Source of the DNA: Tetragonia tetragonoides
Lineage: Eukaryota; Streptophyta; Magnoliopsida; Caryophyllales; Aizoaceae
Length of the DNA: 64,000 nucleotides
NCBI GenBank assembly: GCA_038025085.1
Contig: CM076147.1
Coordinates: 29,303,001-29,367,000, forward strand
Direction: 5' to 3'
The notes below the pieces were generated by a model. That model searched no databases and was not told where the DNA came from. It was given only the letters and a program-made list of their open reading frames with translations. Below are positions 13,314 to 26,262 of the stretch, piece by piece; positions within the stretch are counted from its first letter, which is position 1; each line of letters starts with the position of its first letter. Made by a program: the position numbers and the translations under genes.

Positions 13314-15249
13314 ATGGAGTCCTACAATATGATGAGGGAGATAGAAGGCAAGCTAGCAAATGATCCACACTTTTTTAGTGAGAAGAAGAAGATGTCAAAT
13401 AACAACAACAATACAACGCGTTGTGTGCTAGTCTCGGGCCCGGTGATCGTCGGGGCAGGCCCGTCGGGCCTAGCGGTAGCGGCGTGCTTGAAGGAGAAAG
13501 GTGTACCAAGTTTGGTGGTGGAGAGATCTAACTGCATAGCCTCCTTATGGCAACTCAAGACATATGATCGTTTAAGGCTACATCTACCTAAGAAGTTTTG
13601 TGAACTTCCATTAATGCCCTTCCCTAAACACTTCCCTACATACCCTAACAAGAAGCAGTTCATTGGGTACTTAGAAGACTATGCAAGGAAATTTGAGATC
13701 AATCCAACCTTCAACGAATCCGTGGAGAAAGCAGAGTTTGACCAAACCCTAGGGTTCTGGCGCGTAAAAACTAGTAGAGAGACTGTTTCCGATAAAAAGT
13801 CATGGGATAACAAAAAAGCCGAGACGACAACGACAACAACGGAGTATGTGTGCCGGTGGTTGATAGTAGCCACAGGGGAGAATGCCGAGGTTGTTGTACC
13901 GGATATGGAAGGGTTGGATGAATTTGGAGCACCAATAGTCCACACAAGTTTGTATAAAAGTGGAGAAGTGTTTAGAGGGAAAAAAGTGTTAGTTGTGGGA
14001 TGTGGTAATTCTGGGATGGAAGTTTGCTTGGACCTTTGTCATCATGATTCTATGCCTTCAATTGTGGTCCGAGATACAGTGAGTACCATATTAAATTTTT
14101 GCATCTAACTTTTTCTTATTTTTCTTCTTCGTTTTTTTTTTAATCTTTTTTTTAATCTTTGTTATGATTATATGATTAGATCATATAAGAGAATACCTAT
14201 GAAATCTATAGAAAGGACTAACTAAAAAGATTGAAGTTAGGGTGGGGATAGTAGTTTAAGTTTTAGTAGCCTTACTTGTAGCTAATTTTAGGTCACCTAA
14301 GCAAAAAGCCTAGTTTTGGTTAGAGTTAGCCTTTTAACATACCCAACTTTTGGTTCTCCACCAAAAGACAATGAACTTCAATTTGGAACTTTGTGTGATC
14401 TTGGCCTAAATTTGAAAGGAAAATGGACATGGAATAGTAGAATTAATTTTTAATTTTGGGTAATGGGTCCTTTTTCTTTTTAGTATTTAGGTTTGTGATT
14501 CATGATGGCTTTTCAATCATAACAAGAGCACACCCCAATATGTTAAGAGATAATTGTTAAAATTTTGTGGCTTTTGTGTGTGCTTTTTTGTTCCTACTAT
14601 AACAAAAAAGGAGAAGCTTTATTAATAACTTTAGATTAAAAAAATTAGAGCACTTCTAAGTATAAGTAGTCATGGGCCATGCAAAGATTAGCTAAGCTTA
14701 AAAAATTAGTTTAAAATCTTTTTGGGGGGTGTTATGGGTTTGGTCTAAGTTAGTGAGTTAGTGAGTGAGTTCAAGTTCCAAGTACTGTTCATATATTTAT
14801 ACTTTGCAAATTGGTATATTTCACTTTCTTGGGATACTAAAGCATGCGCAACATTGGCTTAGAAACTTACTAGGATCTTACTATTTGAAACTAATAATCA
14901 TATAAAGGACCCTCTCAATCTTCCCTTTTTTCCTTGAGATTTTTCTCTGTAAAGAGGCATTCATTGTCTGGAAACACCTTGCACAAGAGTACTGGCAAAT
15001 TTTGGGCTCCTCCCCACTTAAGTTGATTGCCCACAATCAACTTATCTTTTTAACTATTTTTTTCAGTGTTCTATCTTTTTAAGCCCTTTTCCCCACCCCC
15101 CTTATACATTATGTTATTTCCGCAATTACACATTACAATTCAGATATAGAGCCGATATGACTCCATATCTGAAGTGTAATGCATAATTGCGCAATCTAAG
15201 TATAACTAACAAAAATCTTGATTGAGACTAGTAGTTGTAACTCGATCTA

Positions 15250-15315
<66 letters not shown>

Positions 15316-17018
15316 CTAATGAACTTTTTCTTTTTGGATGAAGGTTCATGTCTTACCTAGGGAAATGCTAGGAAGATCAACTTTTGGGTTGTCCATGTGG
15401 TTGCTCAAGTGGTTACCTATAACCTTAGTGGACAAACTTCTTCTGATAATAGCCTGGCTCATACTAGGTGACACTTCGAAGTTGGGTTTGACCCGACCTC
15501 AAATGGGTCCCCTTCAACTCAAGAACTTGTCAGGAAAAACACCGGTGCTTGATGTTGGTACACTTGACAAGATCAAAAGCGGGGACATCAAGGTATAGTT
15601 GTTATAGTACTTGGTGTCTAATTATTACCATTCATTATCAAATCACATCTTTATTACTTTCAACTTTTCTTTTGTTGCATAGTTTGTGTTTCTCATCCCA
15701 CATTAGGAGCTCCAAAGTTGATAGATCCTAGTAAGATTTTTGCACATAAAAAGGCATTGCTTGATTGGATTTTGGTGGGACATGATTCTCCTTCCATTAA
15801 TAGCTAATACCAAATCATTATAATTAGTGTGATTTAGTATATATCCCACTCTTTTTCCTTTCTTTCCCACTTTTATTTTTCTTTTTGTTTTGATTAGTTG
15901 CTTTAGCCTCTAGTGGTAAGACTTATACAAGGCCAAATGTTTGCGTAGAATTGTTCAACCAAACACAACATACCACATTCATGGTGTAGAAATCAGTTAT
16001 ATTTAAATACAAGAAATTTAAGATGATGAACATGTAGGTGTGTTCTTTTCCAGTTAGGGTGTGTTCTTTTCCAGTTAGGGTGTGTTCTTTAGAGCTTACT
16101 CGGTTAGTTCAGTTTAGTTCGAGAGTGGTCTAGTATCAATTTAGTTATTTCAATTCAGTTCAGTGATGTTCGGTTTACTCAAGTGGTGTTCAATTCAGCT
16201 CAGTGGTATTCATTTTAATTTAGTTGTATTGAATTCAGTTCAATTTAGTCCTAATATACGGAACGTATCCTTACTTAGTATTTGGTTCAGTGCGTTTCAA
16301 ACGAGTTTAATTCGTTTCAATAGAGTTTAGTTCATTTTAATACAGTAGTCTACTTTTCCCCTTACATATTACTATCCAATTCAGTTAAGTGGAGTTCAAT
16401 TCAGTTATTTTCAGTGGAATAGAACACACTCCTAGACTTGCATGTTGCACCCAAGTAGAATAATTTATGAATACAGTGTGAAACAGGAATACTAAATTTT
16501 GGGTATTATGATTTGTTGATGTAGGTAGTCCCAAGCATTAAGCGATTAATGCACCATGCCGTTGAATTTATTGATGGAAGTGTAGAGAATTTTGATGGCA
16601 TCATCTTAGCAACTGGATACAAAAGCAACGTGCCATATTGGCTAAAGGTAACTATTATACACTATAATCTTTTATTTTTTTCATCCAATTCCTTCTTTTT
16701 CAGTTTCTGATTCCTAAGGATATCTTATTCTAAAAAGGTTCTAAAAGTAAAGTATGGTGTTCCATTTTTATTTAATTTATTTTGTTCTCTTATGAATAGG
16801 AAAGGGAGATGTTCTCAGAGAAAGATGGTCTACCAAAAAAGCCATTTCCCAATGGATGGAAAGGCAAATGTGGGTTATATGCCGTGGGGTTCACAAAGCG
16901 TGGGTTGTTAGGTGCTTCAATAGATGCAAAGAGAATTGCTGAAGATATTGCACAATTTTGGAATTCTGAGTCTAAACATCTAACAGCCTTTGATCGCTCA
17001 TATTCTTCAACAACATGA
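13314..17018 (+). CDS. YUC2: YUCCA flavin-containing monooxygenase (auxin biosynthesis), 4 exons, 451 aa
   Basis: Enzymes of this family convert indole-3-pyruvate to indole-3-acetic acid with NADPH and O2, the last step of the main auxin pathway. Exons are 13314-14078, 15344-15592, 16525-16647 and 16800-17018; all three introns are GT-AG and phase 0, and the joined frame is open. Motifs: FAD-binding GAGPSG (about residue 46), FMO segment [23 protein letters not shown]-binding GCGNSG (about residue 226) and [13 protein letters not shown] near the end of exon 3. At 451 aa it is longer than the usual 400-440, partly because of a Lys/Thr-rich insert (about residues 160-180). The N-terminal '(R)EIEGKLAND' and the '[12 protein letters not shown]' block point to the YUC2/YUC6 clade; choosing YUC2 rests on remembered family features. 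ATGs at 13329 and 13332 are alternative starts. Intron 1 holds an AAT tract and intron 2 an inverted-repeat element. Confidence 0.95.
15249..15315. repeat. (ATT)n microsatellite in YUCCA intron 1
   Basis: A pure ATT run of about 22 units ends only 28 bp before the exon 2 acceptor (AG at 15342-15343). It occupies the region where the polypyrimidine tract and branch point would be expected. Confidence 0.97.
16037..16432. mobile_element. CAGTT-family MITE in YUCCA intron 2
   Basis: The left end GGTGTGTTCTTTTCC and the right end (reverse complement GGAGTGTGTTCTATTCCACT) are inverted. The left terminus is present as three tandem copies of about 21 bp (16037-16100). The interior is a degenerate array of 'ttcagttcagt'. 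Bases next to it are TA on the left and TAG on the right, so the target duplication is not clean. Confidence 0.6.
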
Positions 17019-18106
17019 AAACCTTACTTTAATTTTGTTGAGTTTGCTATTAGGGTTAGATGATGATGATAAAATTAGAGAAATTTTGACGGTGCATATA
17101 TTGGCATTGGCATAACTTTTGGTACCATTTTGATGGTTCTCACCTCCCCCCAAAAAAAAAAGGAGAGACAAAGACAGGGCATGATTGGAAATACAAAGAT
17201 CTAAAATTGAGAGGAAAAGTGAAAAAGGGAGTGGAGTTTTATTACTTTAGTGGAAGTAGGGGGACCTCAAACAAAATTTGTACATTTTGTACATTTGCTA
17301 TTTTTTTCACTAATTAGGCAAGAGTTGTTAGGGGGAGTTTGTTTATAGAGTGTTTGGTATTTGTTCTTTTTTGCAAAATGGTATGAGATTTTTTTGTTTT
17401 TGGTTTTGGTTTTGGTTTTGGTTTCCTTCAATTTCTTTGACAATTATGATATGATTACTCCAAAAGGCTTGGATGAAAGATTTTTGACACTGTGTTTCTC
17501 AAGGAGTGTACTATGTAGTATGTACATATAATTTTTCACTTCATTTTATCTTATAATTTATTTCATTATACGTTTAGCCCATCTCAAGATTCTACACCAT
17601 TTTAGGCTATCTCGGTGTTGACCAGGCTAAAATGGTTAAATATCCCCTATTCCAAATCAATTGAGCCAAGGTTCGATCAGCAGTTATCACCTCTCATATT
17701 TCCATCAATTACAAGAAAACATAAGTGTCTAGCACTTAAATTTAGTACATGCATATAAAAAGGTGCCAAGACAACCATCGAAAGCCTCTAAGTTATAAAG
17801 TTGTAGCAATTACCAGTCTTTCTGAATTGCTCTACAACTACATACTAAGTTGATGCCGAATTGCCAATTCGATCCGGAGAAGTAGTCACTCACTATCGGT
17901 CCTGGAAAATAAGTCCAGTTGTTTGCCACTGAAAATATACTCCAACTGCGCCCCTTAAGGATCCCAAATCCCAATTTTGCGTCAATGATATTTCATTACT
18001 ATGTTATGTGCCTAAATTCTTCATTATTAGCATGCATACGTAATTAATTTTAGAAGATGTCCGGTTGAGTTAATGGTTCTTTACTTCTCGGTTCATATAG
18101 GAGGTG
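17019..18106. other. YUCCA 3' flank and intergenic DNA
   Basis: The first few hundred bases are probably the YUCCA 3' untranslated region; a 'ggttttggttttggttttgg' run lies near 17400-17421. No other coding or bounded element is visible before the copia LTR. Confidence 0.45.
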
Positions 18107-19193
18107 TGTTGGAATAAAGGTGAATATTCAATCAATAAAAATAAAAAGATCTTACTTGTAACACTTGTTGTGTCGTAGACAGACCACTGTCCTAAAAGAC
18201 GATTTCGTCTAGCCCCGGTGCAAGCTTCTAATGGCGGCCGTCCTCCAGGATTAACACAACTCCGATCACGGCGTGCACTCACAGTGAACGGATAGAGTAA
18301 CAGTACCGAGTTGCTCAAACCAGAAACATTTTAGAGAGTTTTGTAAGAGTAGAAAATAGATGGAGAAAGTGAGTATTTTCTGTGTACCCAATCAGTTTTC
18401 TAAAGCTGATTTTATAGAGGAAAAATAACTAGTAGCATGAACCATCAATCCTGGGAAACGAAAATAATAATTGCTATTTTACATAGAAACCATGGACAAT
18501 CAATTTTGAAAACCAAAATAATTTCGTGAATGCCCAATACAATAAATAAGGGAAGACTTTGTTGAAGTAACAATTTCCGATGCAATTTAAATAAACTTTG
18601 TGTAAAAAGATAATAACCCACTCCCTCGCCGGGGCCCGACCGACCTAACGGACGGCGGCGTGCCCGCGCGCGTGTGTGGTGGTCCATACTTTCCCCTTTT
18701 CTCTTATTCAAAGTCTAAAGGGAGACCCACATATATAAACCAAATTACATTTTGTTTCCTCACCAATATGGGACAAAAGTCTTTTACACAAAAACAAGTT
18801 TACTTCACAAACTTGAAGCTTTCATCCAACAATCCCCCACAAGGTTTGAAGTTTGAAGTTTTCCAACAATCCCCCACAAGGTTCAAATTTTGAAAACAAT
18901 TTTAACAAGTTTGAGCAAGAATTAGAGTTCTATGCATAAGTGCTAATGTCTTGCGACTTGAATTAACACATAGTGTCATTAAGCTAAGGCTCACATACTA
19001 TCAAGTGACTTTCGTCTTGAACTCAATAGGGAGTTTGCAAGCCCGCTGCTTAAGACACACACTTCACTCAAAACGATACATGTTACTCTGCGAATATTAG
19101 GTGGCGCGTTACACTGGCCATACGCCCATGCCTGTATGCTCATAGGTGCTCTAGGGAGACGACCCCGTCTCTCCCATAGGAAGCGGCCAACTT
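18107..19193 (-). repeat. 3' LTR of the minus-strand copia element (alignable part)
   Basis: This is the copy distal to pol. It contains a GC-rich patch (about 18220-18270 and 18630-18670) in otherwise AT-rich sequence and repeated 'caacaatcccccacaaggtt' words near 18828-18885. Its inner limit lies downstream of 19193. Confidence 0.85.
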
Positions 19194-19414
19194 CCACACT
19201 TAAGTAGGTGGATCCCATCAAGTGTGTGTTACCTCACACCACCACACATATGTGGATATGGGTCCATTAAGAGCCAATTGCTCAACCTTCACATATTGGT
19301 AACAAGCACTACAACACTTTACAGGGATGGAAAATAAAAAGTAGTGCTCCTGAATTATTACTTATGTTACCCTTTGAACTTTACAAATGCAAAGTAGGGA
19401 TCCATGAGTACAAT

Positions 19415-22400
19415 TCACTCAACGAGTCTCAATCCCATCCCCTTAGATGATTCCAAAGCCATCTTTTTACAAAGGCCTTTCGTTAGCGGATCCGCAAGAT
19501 TCTTCTCGAACTTCACATAGTCCAGTGATATCACTTCAGTAGCCATCAGCTCTTTGACAACCTTGTGTCTCAGTCGAATGTGTCTCTTCTTTCCATTGTA
19601 TGCATTATTCTTTGCAACTCCAATGGCGGCTTGAGAATCACAATGCATTGCAATCAACGGAGCTGGCTTCCCCCACAATGGGATATCTGAGAGCAGGTTT
19701 CTCAACCATTCTGCTTCACAGCCTGCCAATTCAAGAGCAATAAACTCAGATTCCATAGTAAACATAGCAGTACAAGATTGCTTACATGATTTCCAAGATA
19801 TAGCACCACCACCTAGAGTAAAAATATAACCACTAGTGGAGTTAATCTCATCATTACCAGACACCCAATTGGCATCACTATATCATTCTAACATAGCAGG
19901 GAACTTAGCATAATGTAGTCCCAAATCCATAGTACCTCTCAAATATTTAAGCAATCTTTTCAATGCATTCCAATGTTCATCATTAGGACTATGAGTGTAT
20001 CTACTAAGTCTACTAACAGCATATGCAATTTCAGGCCTTGTATAATTCATGAGAAACATCAAACTACCCATGATTTTTGCATACTCAGATTGACACACAG
20101 GATCACCTTTATTTTTCATCAAATGAACACTAGCATCATAAGGTGTTCTAACAGGAACAACATCAAACGAATCAAATTTTCTAAGAATTTTCTCAACATA
20201 GTGTGACTGATTTAAAGACATACCAAATGGAGTTCTTTTGATCTTAACTCCCAAAATAACATCAGCCTCACCCATGTCTTTCATATCAAATTTAGAACTC
20301 AGAAAGTTTTTCGTTTTGTTCACAATTAGCAAATCAGTGCCAAATAATAACATGTCATCAACATATAAATAAATAATGACATAGCTATCACCATCACATT
20401 TAGAGTATACACATGCATCACCTTCACTTACTGCAAAACCAAACTCCTTGATAGTTTTATCAAACTTTTCATTCCACTGTTTTGGAGCTTGTTTAAGTCC
20501 ATACAATGACTTAACTAATTTGCATAGCTTGTTTTCCTGACCAGAAACACGGAAACCTTCAGGTTGTTCCATGTATATTTTCTCATCAAGATCACCATTC
20601 AAAAAAGCAGTTTTCACATCCATTTGATGCACAATTAAATCACGTATAGAAGCAATTGCAATCAAAGCTCTAATAGTAGAAATTTTAGTAACAGAGGAAT
20701 AAGTATCAAAGAAATCAATACCTTTCTTTTGAGTATTACCCATTACTACTATTCTAGCTTTGAATTTATAAATAGTACCATCAGGTTTCAGTTTCTTCTT
20801 GAAAATCCACTTGCTTCTCAAAGGCCTACACCCTCTAGGAAGGTCTGTCAATTCCCAAGTATGATTACTAGGGATTGACTGCAGTTCACTATCAATGGCC
20901 TCTTTCCAAAATACAGCATCAATGGATCTCATAGCATCATTATAACATTTGGGATCTTCTTCCAAAATAAATAAAGAAATAAAACAATCATTCAACACAT
21001 TTTCCTCAGTCAAGAAAGCAGTAATAAAGTCAAGACCAAATTCCTTTTCTTTTCTTACCCTTTTACTCATCCTCCTAGTCTCATCACATTTCTCAACTTG
21101 AGGTAAACTAGAGGAAGGAATATCAATATCACGTGCAATAATATCATTCACATTATCAATATCTTGTGCAACAATGTCATTCACATTTTAATTCAAAGAA
21201 CAAATATTTTTCATGAGAAATACATGTTTAAAGAATTCAGCATCTCTACATTCCATAATATGACCAGATGCAAATGAACCATTAACACTTTTAACAAGAA
21301 AACAATATATAGCACTATGATATGCATAACCAACAAAAACACCATCAACGGTCTTTGGTCCAATATTATCACGTTTGAAGCTAGGTACTCCAACCTTGGT
21401 AAAACACCCCCACACTTTCAAATATTTCAAGTTAGGAGCATGTCCTTTCCACATCTCATAAGGGGTCCTGTCAAACTTCTTATGAGATACTCTATTCAAA
21501 ACATGACAAGCAGATAAGATAGCCTCCCCCCACATGTTATCAGAAAAACCCGAACTAATCAACATAACATTCATCATATATTTCAAAGTCCGATTTTTCC
21601 TTTCGGCAATACCGTTTGACTCAGGGGTATAGGGGGCAGTCAACTCCTGTATAATTTCATTTTCTTCACAGAACTTCTTAAGAGTATTAGGATCATACTC
21701 ACCCCCACGGTCACTTCTAAGTCTCTTAGTCTTACGGTCAAGTTGGTTCTCAACTTCGGCCTTATAAATCCTATACATGTCCTCGGCCTCATCTTTGCTT
21801 CTAAGGAGATAAACCACAGTGTAGCGGGAACAATCATCAACAAAGGTAATGTAATAACGTTTTCCACCTCTACTAACATGATTCTTGAAGTCTCTTAAGT
21901 CACTCTGAACTAATTCAAGCAATTCAGATTGTCTTTCAATTGATGGGAAGGGTTTCTTGCAATATTTAGCCTCAACACACACCTCACACTTAGAGAAATC
22001 AGTGTTACCCAAATTGGGCATCAAGTTGAGGTGTTTTAGACGTTTGATAGAGGCAACATTCACATGTCCAAGTCTAGCATGCCACAAATCAAGAGACTCA
22101 GCAATGTAAGCAGAAGAAGTACTAGCAGATTTATTCATGTCATCACAAACAACATCAAGAATAAGTAAACCCCCCATTACAAATCTCTTTCCCACAAATT
22201 CCCCATTTGTAGTAATAACAAGCCTCTCGGATTCAAAAGACAGTTTCAGTCCAGCTTTCATGAGCAAAGTTCCAGAAATAAGGTTCCTACGCATATCAGG
22301 CACATGCAAAACGTTAGTAAGAGTAAGAAATTTTTCAGAAGTGAGTTTGAGAGAAATCTTCCCTTTTCCGAGCACTTTGGAAGTATTGGCATTGCCCATA

Positions 22401-22564
22401 AGTACAGTCTCATCAAGCTTTTCATAGGTCTGAAATAGGCTACGGTTGACACAAATGTGTCGAGTAGCACCAGTGTCCACAGCCCACTCAGTTGTGTTAC
22501 CAACCATGTTCACCTCTGTCACCATTGCAGCAATTGTGTCCTCCACAACATTGGCCTGGTTCTT
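19415..22564 (-). pseudogene. pol of the minus-strand copia element, two internal stops
   Basis: A single frame carries protease (AVDTGATRHICVN, about 22480), the GAG-pre-integrase zinc finger (LWHARLGH...CEVCVEAK), the integrase core (VDDCSR, SDRGGEY, ESNGIAERKNRTL), reverse transcriptase (YVDDMLLFG near 20345-20375) and RNase H with the closing 'ADPLTKGL' motif. It is broken by TAA at about 21185 and TGA at about 19880. Apart from these the frame is intact over more than 3 kb, so most loss of function comes from point changes. Integrase ahead of reverse transcriptase fixes the superfamily as Ty1/copia. Confidence 0.9.
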
Positions 22565-23364
22565 TTAATCCTTCTTCTTCTTGTTCCAACAATCTTTGGC
22601 TTTGTGACCCGTCTTTCCGCATTCATGGCAAGTTCCAGTGAATTTCTTCTTAAAGACCTTTGGTTCCGCCTTGAATGGACTGGATCGCTGGTTGCCTTTG
22701 TACCTGTCAAAATGAGCAGACTTGGGTCTACAAGGTTAGTTTTATGATGGTAAACAGAAGTCCCATTCTCCTTGTCCTTCAAGCGATTTTCCTCCTCAAT
22801 TTTCAGGTGACCTACAACCTCCTCTAAAGTCATATCCTTCTTCTTGTGCATAAGCAGATTTCTATACTCCTTCCAAGATATAGGTAACTTCTCAATCAGA
22901 ACAATGGCAAGAGTAACCTCACAGATTTTTAGACTCTTAGATGCAATAGTAGTACACAAATTCTCATACTCATGAATCTGATCAATAATAGGTTTGTTAT
23001 CATCTACTTGAAAATTCAGCCACTTACTAATCACAAAACGTTTAGACCCAACATCATCATTACCATACTTCCTTTCCAGAGCATCCCAAATTTCTATAGC
23101 ACTAGCATACTTCATATAAATATCAAACAAAGCATTGGTCATGTAGTGCAACAACATTCCTTTACACACCTTATCATCCTAAGTATACTTAGTCTCATAA
23201 TCAGTCTTAGCAGGTTCATCAGAAGGAACAGTCTTATCATCTAGCACATAACCAACATCAATTTGATCCAAATAAAAATGCATCCTAACAGCCCAACGCT
23301 TATAGTTTTTACCATCCAAAGCCTCAATCTTAGACATGTCAAGAATAACCATTCTAGTAGACAT
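22519..23364 (-). pseudogene. gag of the minus-strand copia element
   Basis: ATG at 23364 opens a frame encoding a copia Gag (UBN2-like: 'MSKIEALDGKNYKRWAVRM' near the start). A TAG at about 23179 interrupts it, and the same frame resumes to 22519. The zinc knuckle CHECGKTGHKAKDC (about 22594-22635) has the classical CX2CX4HX4C spacing. It lies in the frame of pol rather than that of the upstream Gag, so a frameshift is present near 22720-22750. A TAA follows shortly after the knuckle at about 22567. Confidence 0.82.
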
Positions 23365-23393
23365 GATTGAATATTCAAAATAGTCTTTTAGAT

Positions 23394-24488
23394 TGTTGGA
23401 ATAAAGGTGAATATTCAATCAATAAAAATAGAAAGATCTTACTTGCAACACTTGTTGTGTCGTGGACAGACCACTGTCCTAAAAGACGATTTCGCCTAGC
23501 CCCGGTGTAAGCTTCTAATGGCGGCCGTCCTCCAGGAATAACACAACTCCGATCACGGCGTGCACTCACAGTGAACGGATAGAGTAACAGTACCGAGTTG
23601 CTCAAACCAGAAACATTTTAGAGAGTTTTGTAAGAGTAGAAAATAGATGGAGAAAGAGAGAGTATTTTCTGTGTACCAAATCACTTTTCTAAACCTGATT
23701 TTATAGACGAAAAATAACAAGTAGTCTGATCCATCAATCCTGGAAAACGAAAATAATAATTGCTATTTCACATAGAAATCATGGACAATCAGTTTTGAAA
23801 ACCAAAACAATTTCGTGAATGCCCAACACAATAAATAAGGGAAGACTTTGTTGAAGTAACAATTTCCGATGCAATTTAAATAAACTTTGTGTAAAAAGAT
23901 AATAACCCACACCCTCGCTCAAGCCCGACCCGACCGACCGGACGGACGGCGGCGCACCCGCGCGCGTGTGTGGTGGTCCATACTTTCCCCTTTTCTCTTA
24001 TTCAAAGTCTAAAGGAAGACCCACATATATAAACCAAATTTCATTTTGTTTCCTCACCAATGTGGGACAAAAGCCTTTTACACAAAAACAAGTTTACTTC
24101 ACAAACTTGAAGCTTTCATCCAACAATCCCCCACAAGGTTCAAAGTTTGAAGTTTTTCCAACAATCCCCCATAAGGTTCAAATTTTGAAAACAATTTTAA
24201 CAAGTTTGAGCAAGAATTAGAGTTCTATGCATAAGTGCTAATGTCTTGCGACTTGAATTAACACATAGTGTCATTAAGCTAAGGCTCACATCCTATCAAG
24301 TGACTTTCGTCTTGAACTCAATAGGGAGTTTGCAAGCCCGCTGCTTAAGACACACACTTCACTCAAAACGATACATGTTACTCTGCGAATATTAGGTGGT
24401 GCGTTATACTGGCCATACGCCCATGCATGGATGCTCATAGGTGCTCTAGGGAGACGACCCTGTCTCTCCCGTAGGAAGCGACCAACTT
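23394..24488 (-). repeat. 5' LTR of the minus-strand copia element, truncated
   Basis: It matches 18107-19193. The match stops at 'accaactt' and is replaced by a TTA/GTT-rich tract, so the outer part is lost. Confidence 0.85.
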
Positions 24489-25845
24489 TGTTATTATTAT
24501 TATTATTATTTTGTTGTTGTTGTTTACTCACTTACTAGGTCACGTAATGTCGCTTGCCCATTCAGATCAGATCAATTCAAATCCATAAAAAAGAACACAC
24601 CATAGATTGGATGGTTTTGAAAAAATAAACAGTATGAGAAGAGAAAAAACAATCGTTCTCTATAATTACAATCACTTAGCTTAAGTTTTCCATTAGGCAT
24701 ACGTTCAACAAGGCGCTTCTTGGGGTAACCCTTTTACTTGGACACTTTATATTGGCGGGCCTTCTTATTCCATGAAACACACCAAGCATATCTATGTTTG
24801 TTTCAACAACAGACCTTCTCCTAGGGTAACAATGATTCGATATCTTTATTGGCTTTGATACCATATTACATATTTATTTATTTACATCTTCAATAAGGCC
24901 AGCACAAGGTTTACACCTAAAAGAAGAGGTAAATTGATTGCACACAACACAAGTCTAAGCGGCTTACATCTTAAAACTTCCTAGTGTAAGGTGGATTAAC
25001 CCACTAGACTGACGTGTCACTCTCGTCCGTTCATCTATTCATTTGATATCCAAACTCATACGTGGGTCTTTTTCTTAACAATCCTAAAGAAATGAGAATA
25101 TGCGGTGGAATTAAAAATGAAAAAATAAACAAAACAAAACCAATTAAATTTGCAGCCTTTCAAAAATCAGAGCATGTTTCTTCTCCAATTGTATTGCAGA
25201 TAAAGATTATGCTATACCACAACACTACATTTGATTCCCTTAGCAATTGATTTTATTGAGGATTGTTAAGTTTTATCTTTTCTAATCCCTTTTTCGCTCT
25301 CATTGCCCTCATTCTCAATAGAGTTTGAGCTTGGATCACTTTTCAATCATCCTAAACCAGCAATGTTAAAAGTTTTTCGTAAATCCCAGGATCCCTCTGC
25401 TTCCTCTCAGTCACAATCTAAAATCATCATCATCCTAATAAGACAAAATATTATTTGTCAACTCATTATCTATAATATAAAAAGAATCTAATAATAATAT
25501 TAGTAATAAGTTGTCTTTATGTGGTTTTTCTCTACATACTTTTCTTTTTTTTTTTTTTTTATAGCAGTTCTCCGCATACTTACTCCTATTTTCATCTTAA
25601 ATCAAGCACAATCAGTGATTTTTGCTTCAAATATTCGGACTTTAATTCTTTTTGTTTTTTCAAGGAAAAATATCACCAAAGTATACATATTAATACAACT
25701 AAATTACACTAAAGTATACTGACATTTTGGAAATTATATATATATAACACTTTGGCGACATTTTATGCTACTCCAGCCATTTTTTGTGCCAATGGCTGAT
25801 TTTTCCATTTACCCAAGGATCGGTTTGTTATTACTATAATGTAAA
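24489..25845. other. Intergenic DNA with possible retroelement remnant
   Basis: No intact gene. At 24849-24866 the minus strand reads 'atggtatcaaagcc', the same as the primer binding site of the copia element at 43962. This suggests the edge of another decayed minus-strand retroelement, but no LTR pair or coding remnant was found. A poly-T run lies at about 25545-25560. Confidence 0.35.
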
Positions 25846-25987
25846 GGTGTGTTGTTTTCCACATATTTTATAATATGTTCGGTTCAGTTCAGTTCAGTTT
25901 AATTCTGTAGTGTTTAATGGAGTTAAGTTCAATCCAATAAAAAAAAAAATACAAACGCTTTGCATGTCTTCAAATACTCCTACGTAG

Positions 25988-26262
25988 ACCTGGAAAACGG
26001 GTTGGGTCGAGTCGGGTTCGGGTCATCAGGAAGTCGGGTCATTATCGGGTCGGATCACCATCAGGTCGGTCATTTCGGGTTTTTAGCACGTCGGGTTTTC
26101 AGGTGAGACAACTCTTGTCTCACAAACTCGGATCGTGTTTGAGTTGGGTCATTTCGAATTCGGGTCATTAACAGGTCAAACCTTTTCGATCGGATTTTGA
26201 TTGGATTTTAAGCAAGTCGGATTCGAGCCGATTTTCGGGCGAGTCAGATTTTAGCACCTCTA
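25988..26262. repeat. Degenerate GGGTCGGGT-type repeat block
   Basis: The plus strand is an irregular array of CGGGTC, GGGTTCGGGTCAT and TCGGATT words over about 270 bp in otherwise AT-rich DNA. No inverted ends or coding frame is evident. A complementary-strand version of similar composition occurs at about 51955-52205. Confidence 0.6.

Larger units (their letters stand above)
18107..24488 (-). mobile_element. Ty1/copia LTR retrotransposon (minus strand), old
   Basis: Direct repeats start TGTTGGAATAAAGG at 18107 and 23394 and stay alignable for about 1.09 kb, to about 19193 and 24488. Reading on the minus strand, the order is 5' LTR, gag, protease, integrase, reverse transcriptase, RNase H, 3' LTR, as in Ty1/copia. 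The right-hand (5') LTR breaks off at 24488 into a TTA/GTT-rich stretch, so its outer end is missing and no target duplication can be read. The left LTR extends beyond 19193, but its inner boundary (somewhere up to about 19410) is not fixed. In the part I compared, the LTRs differ by several percent. Only 29 nt separate the LTR from the gag ATG at 23364, and no usual tRNA-Met primer site is visible there. Confidence 0.88.

Noticed and set aside
13322..13945. Antisense ORFs across YUCCA exon 1
   Set aside because: They are shadows of the conserved sense exon with no domain of their own.
24849..24866. Solo copia LTR next to a primer-site-like sequence
   Set aside because: No TG...CA bounded repeat partner or coding remnant could be found nearby.
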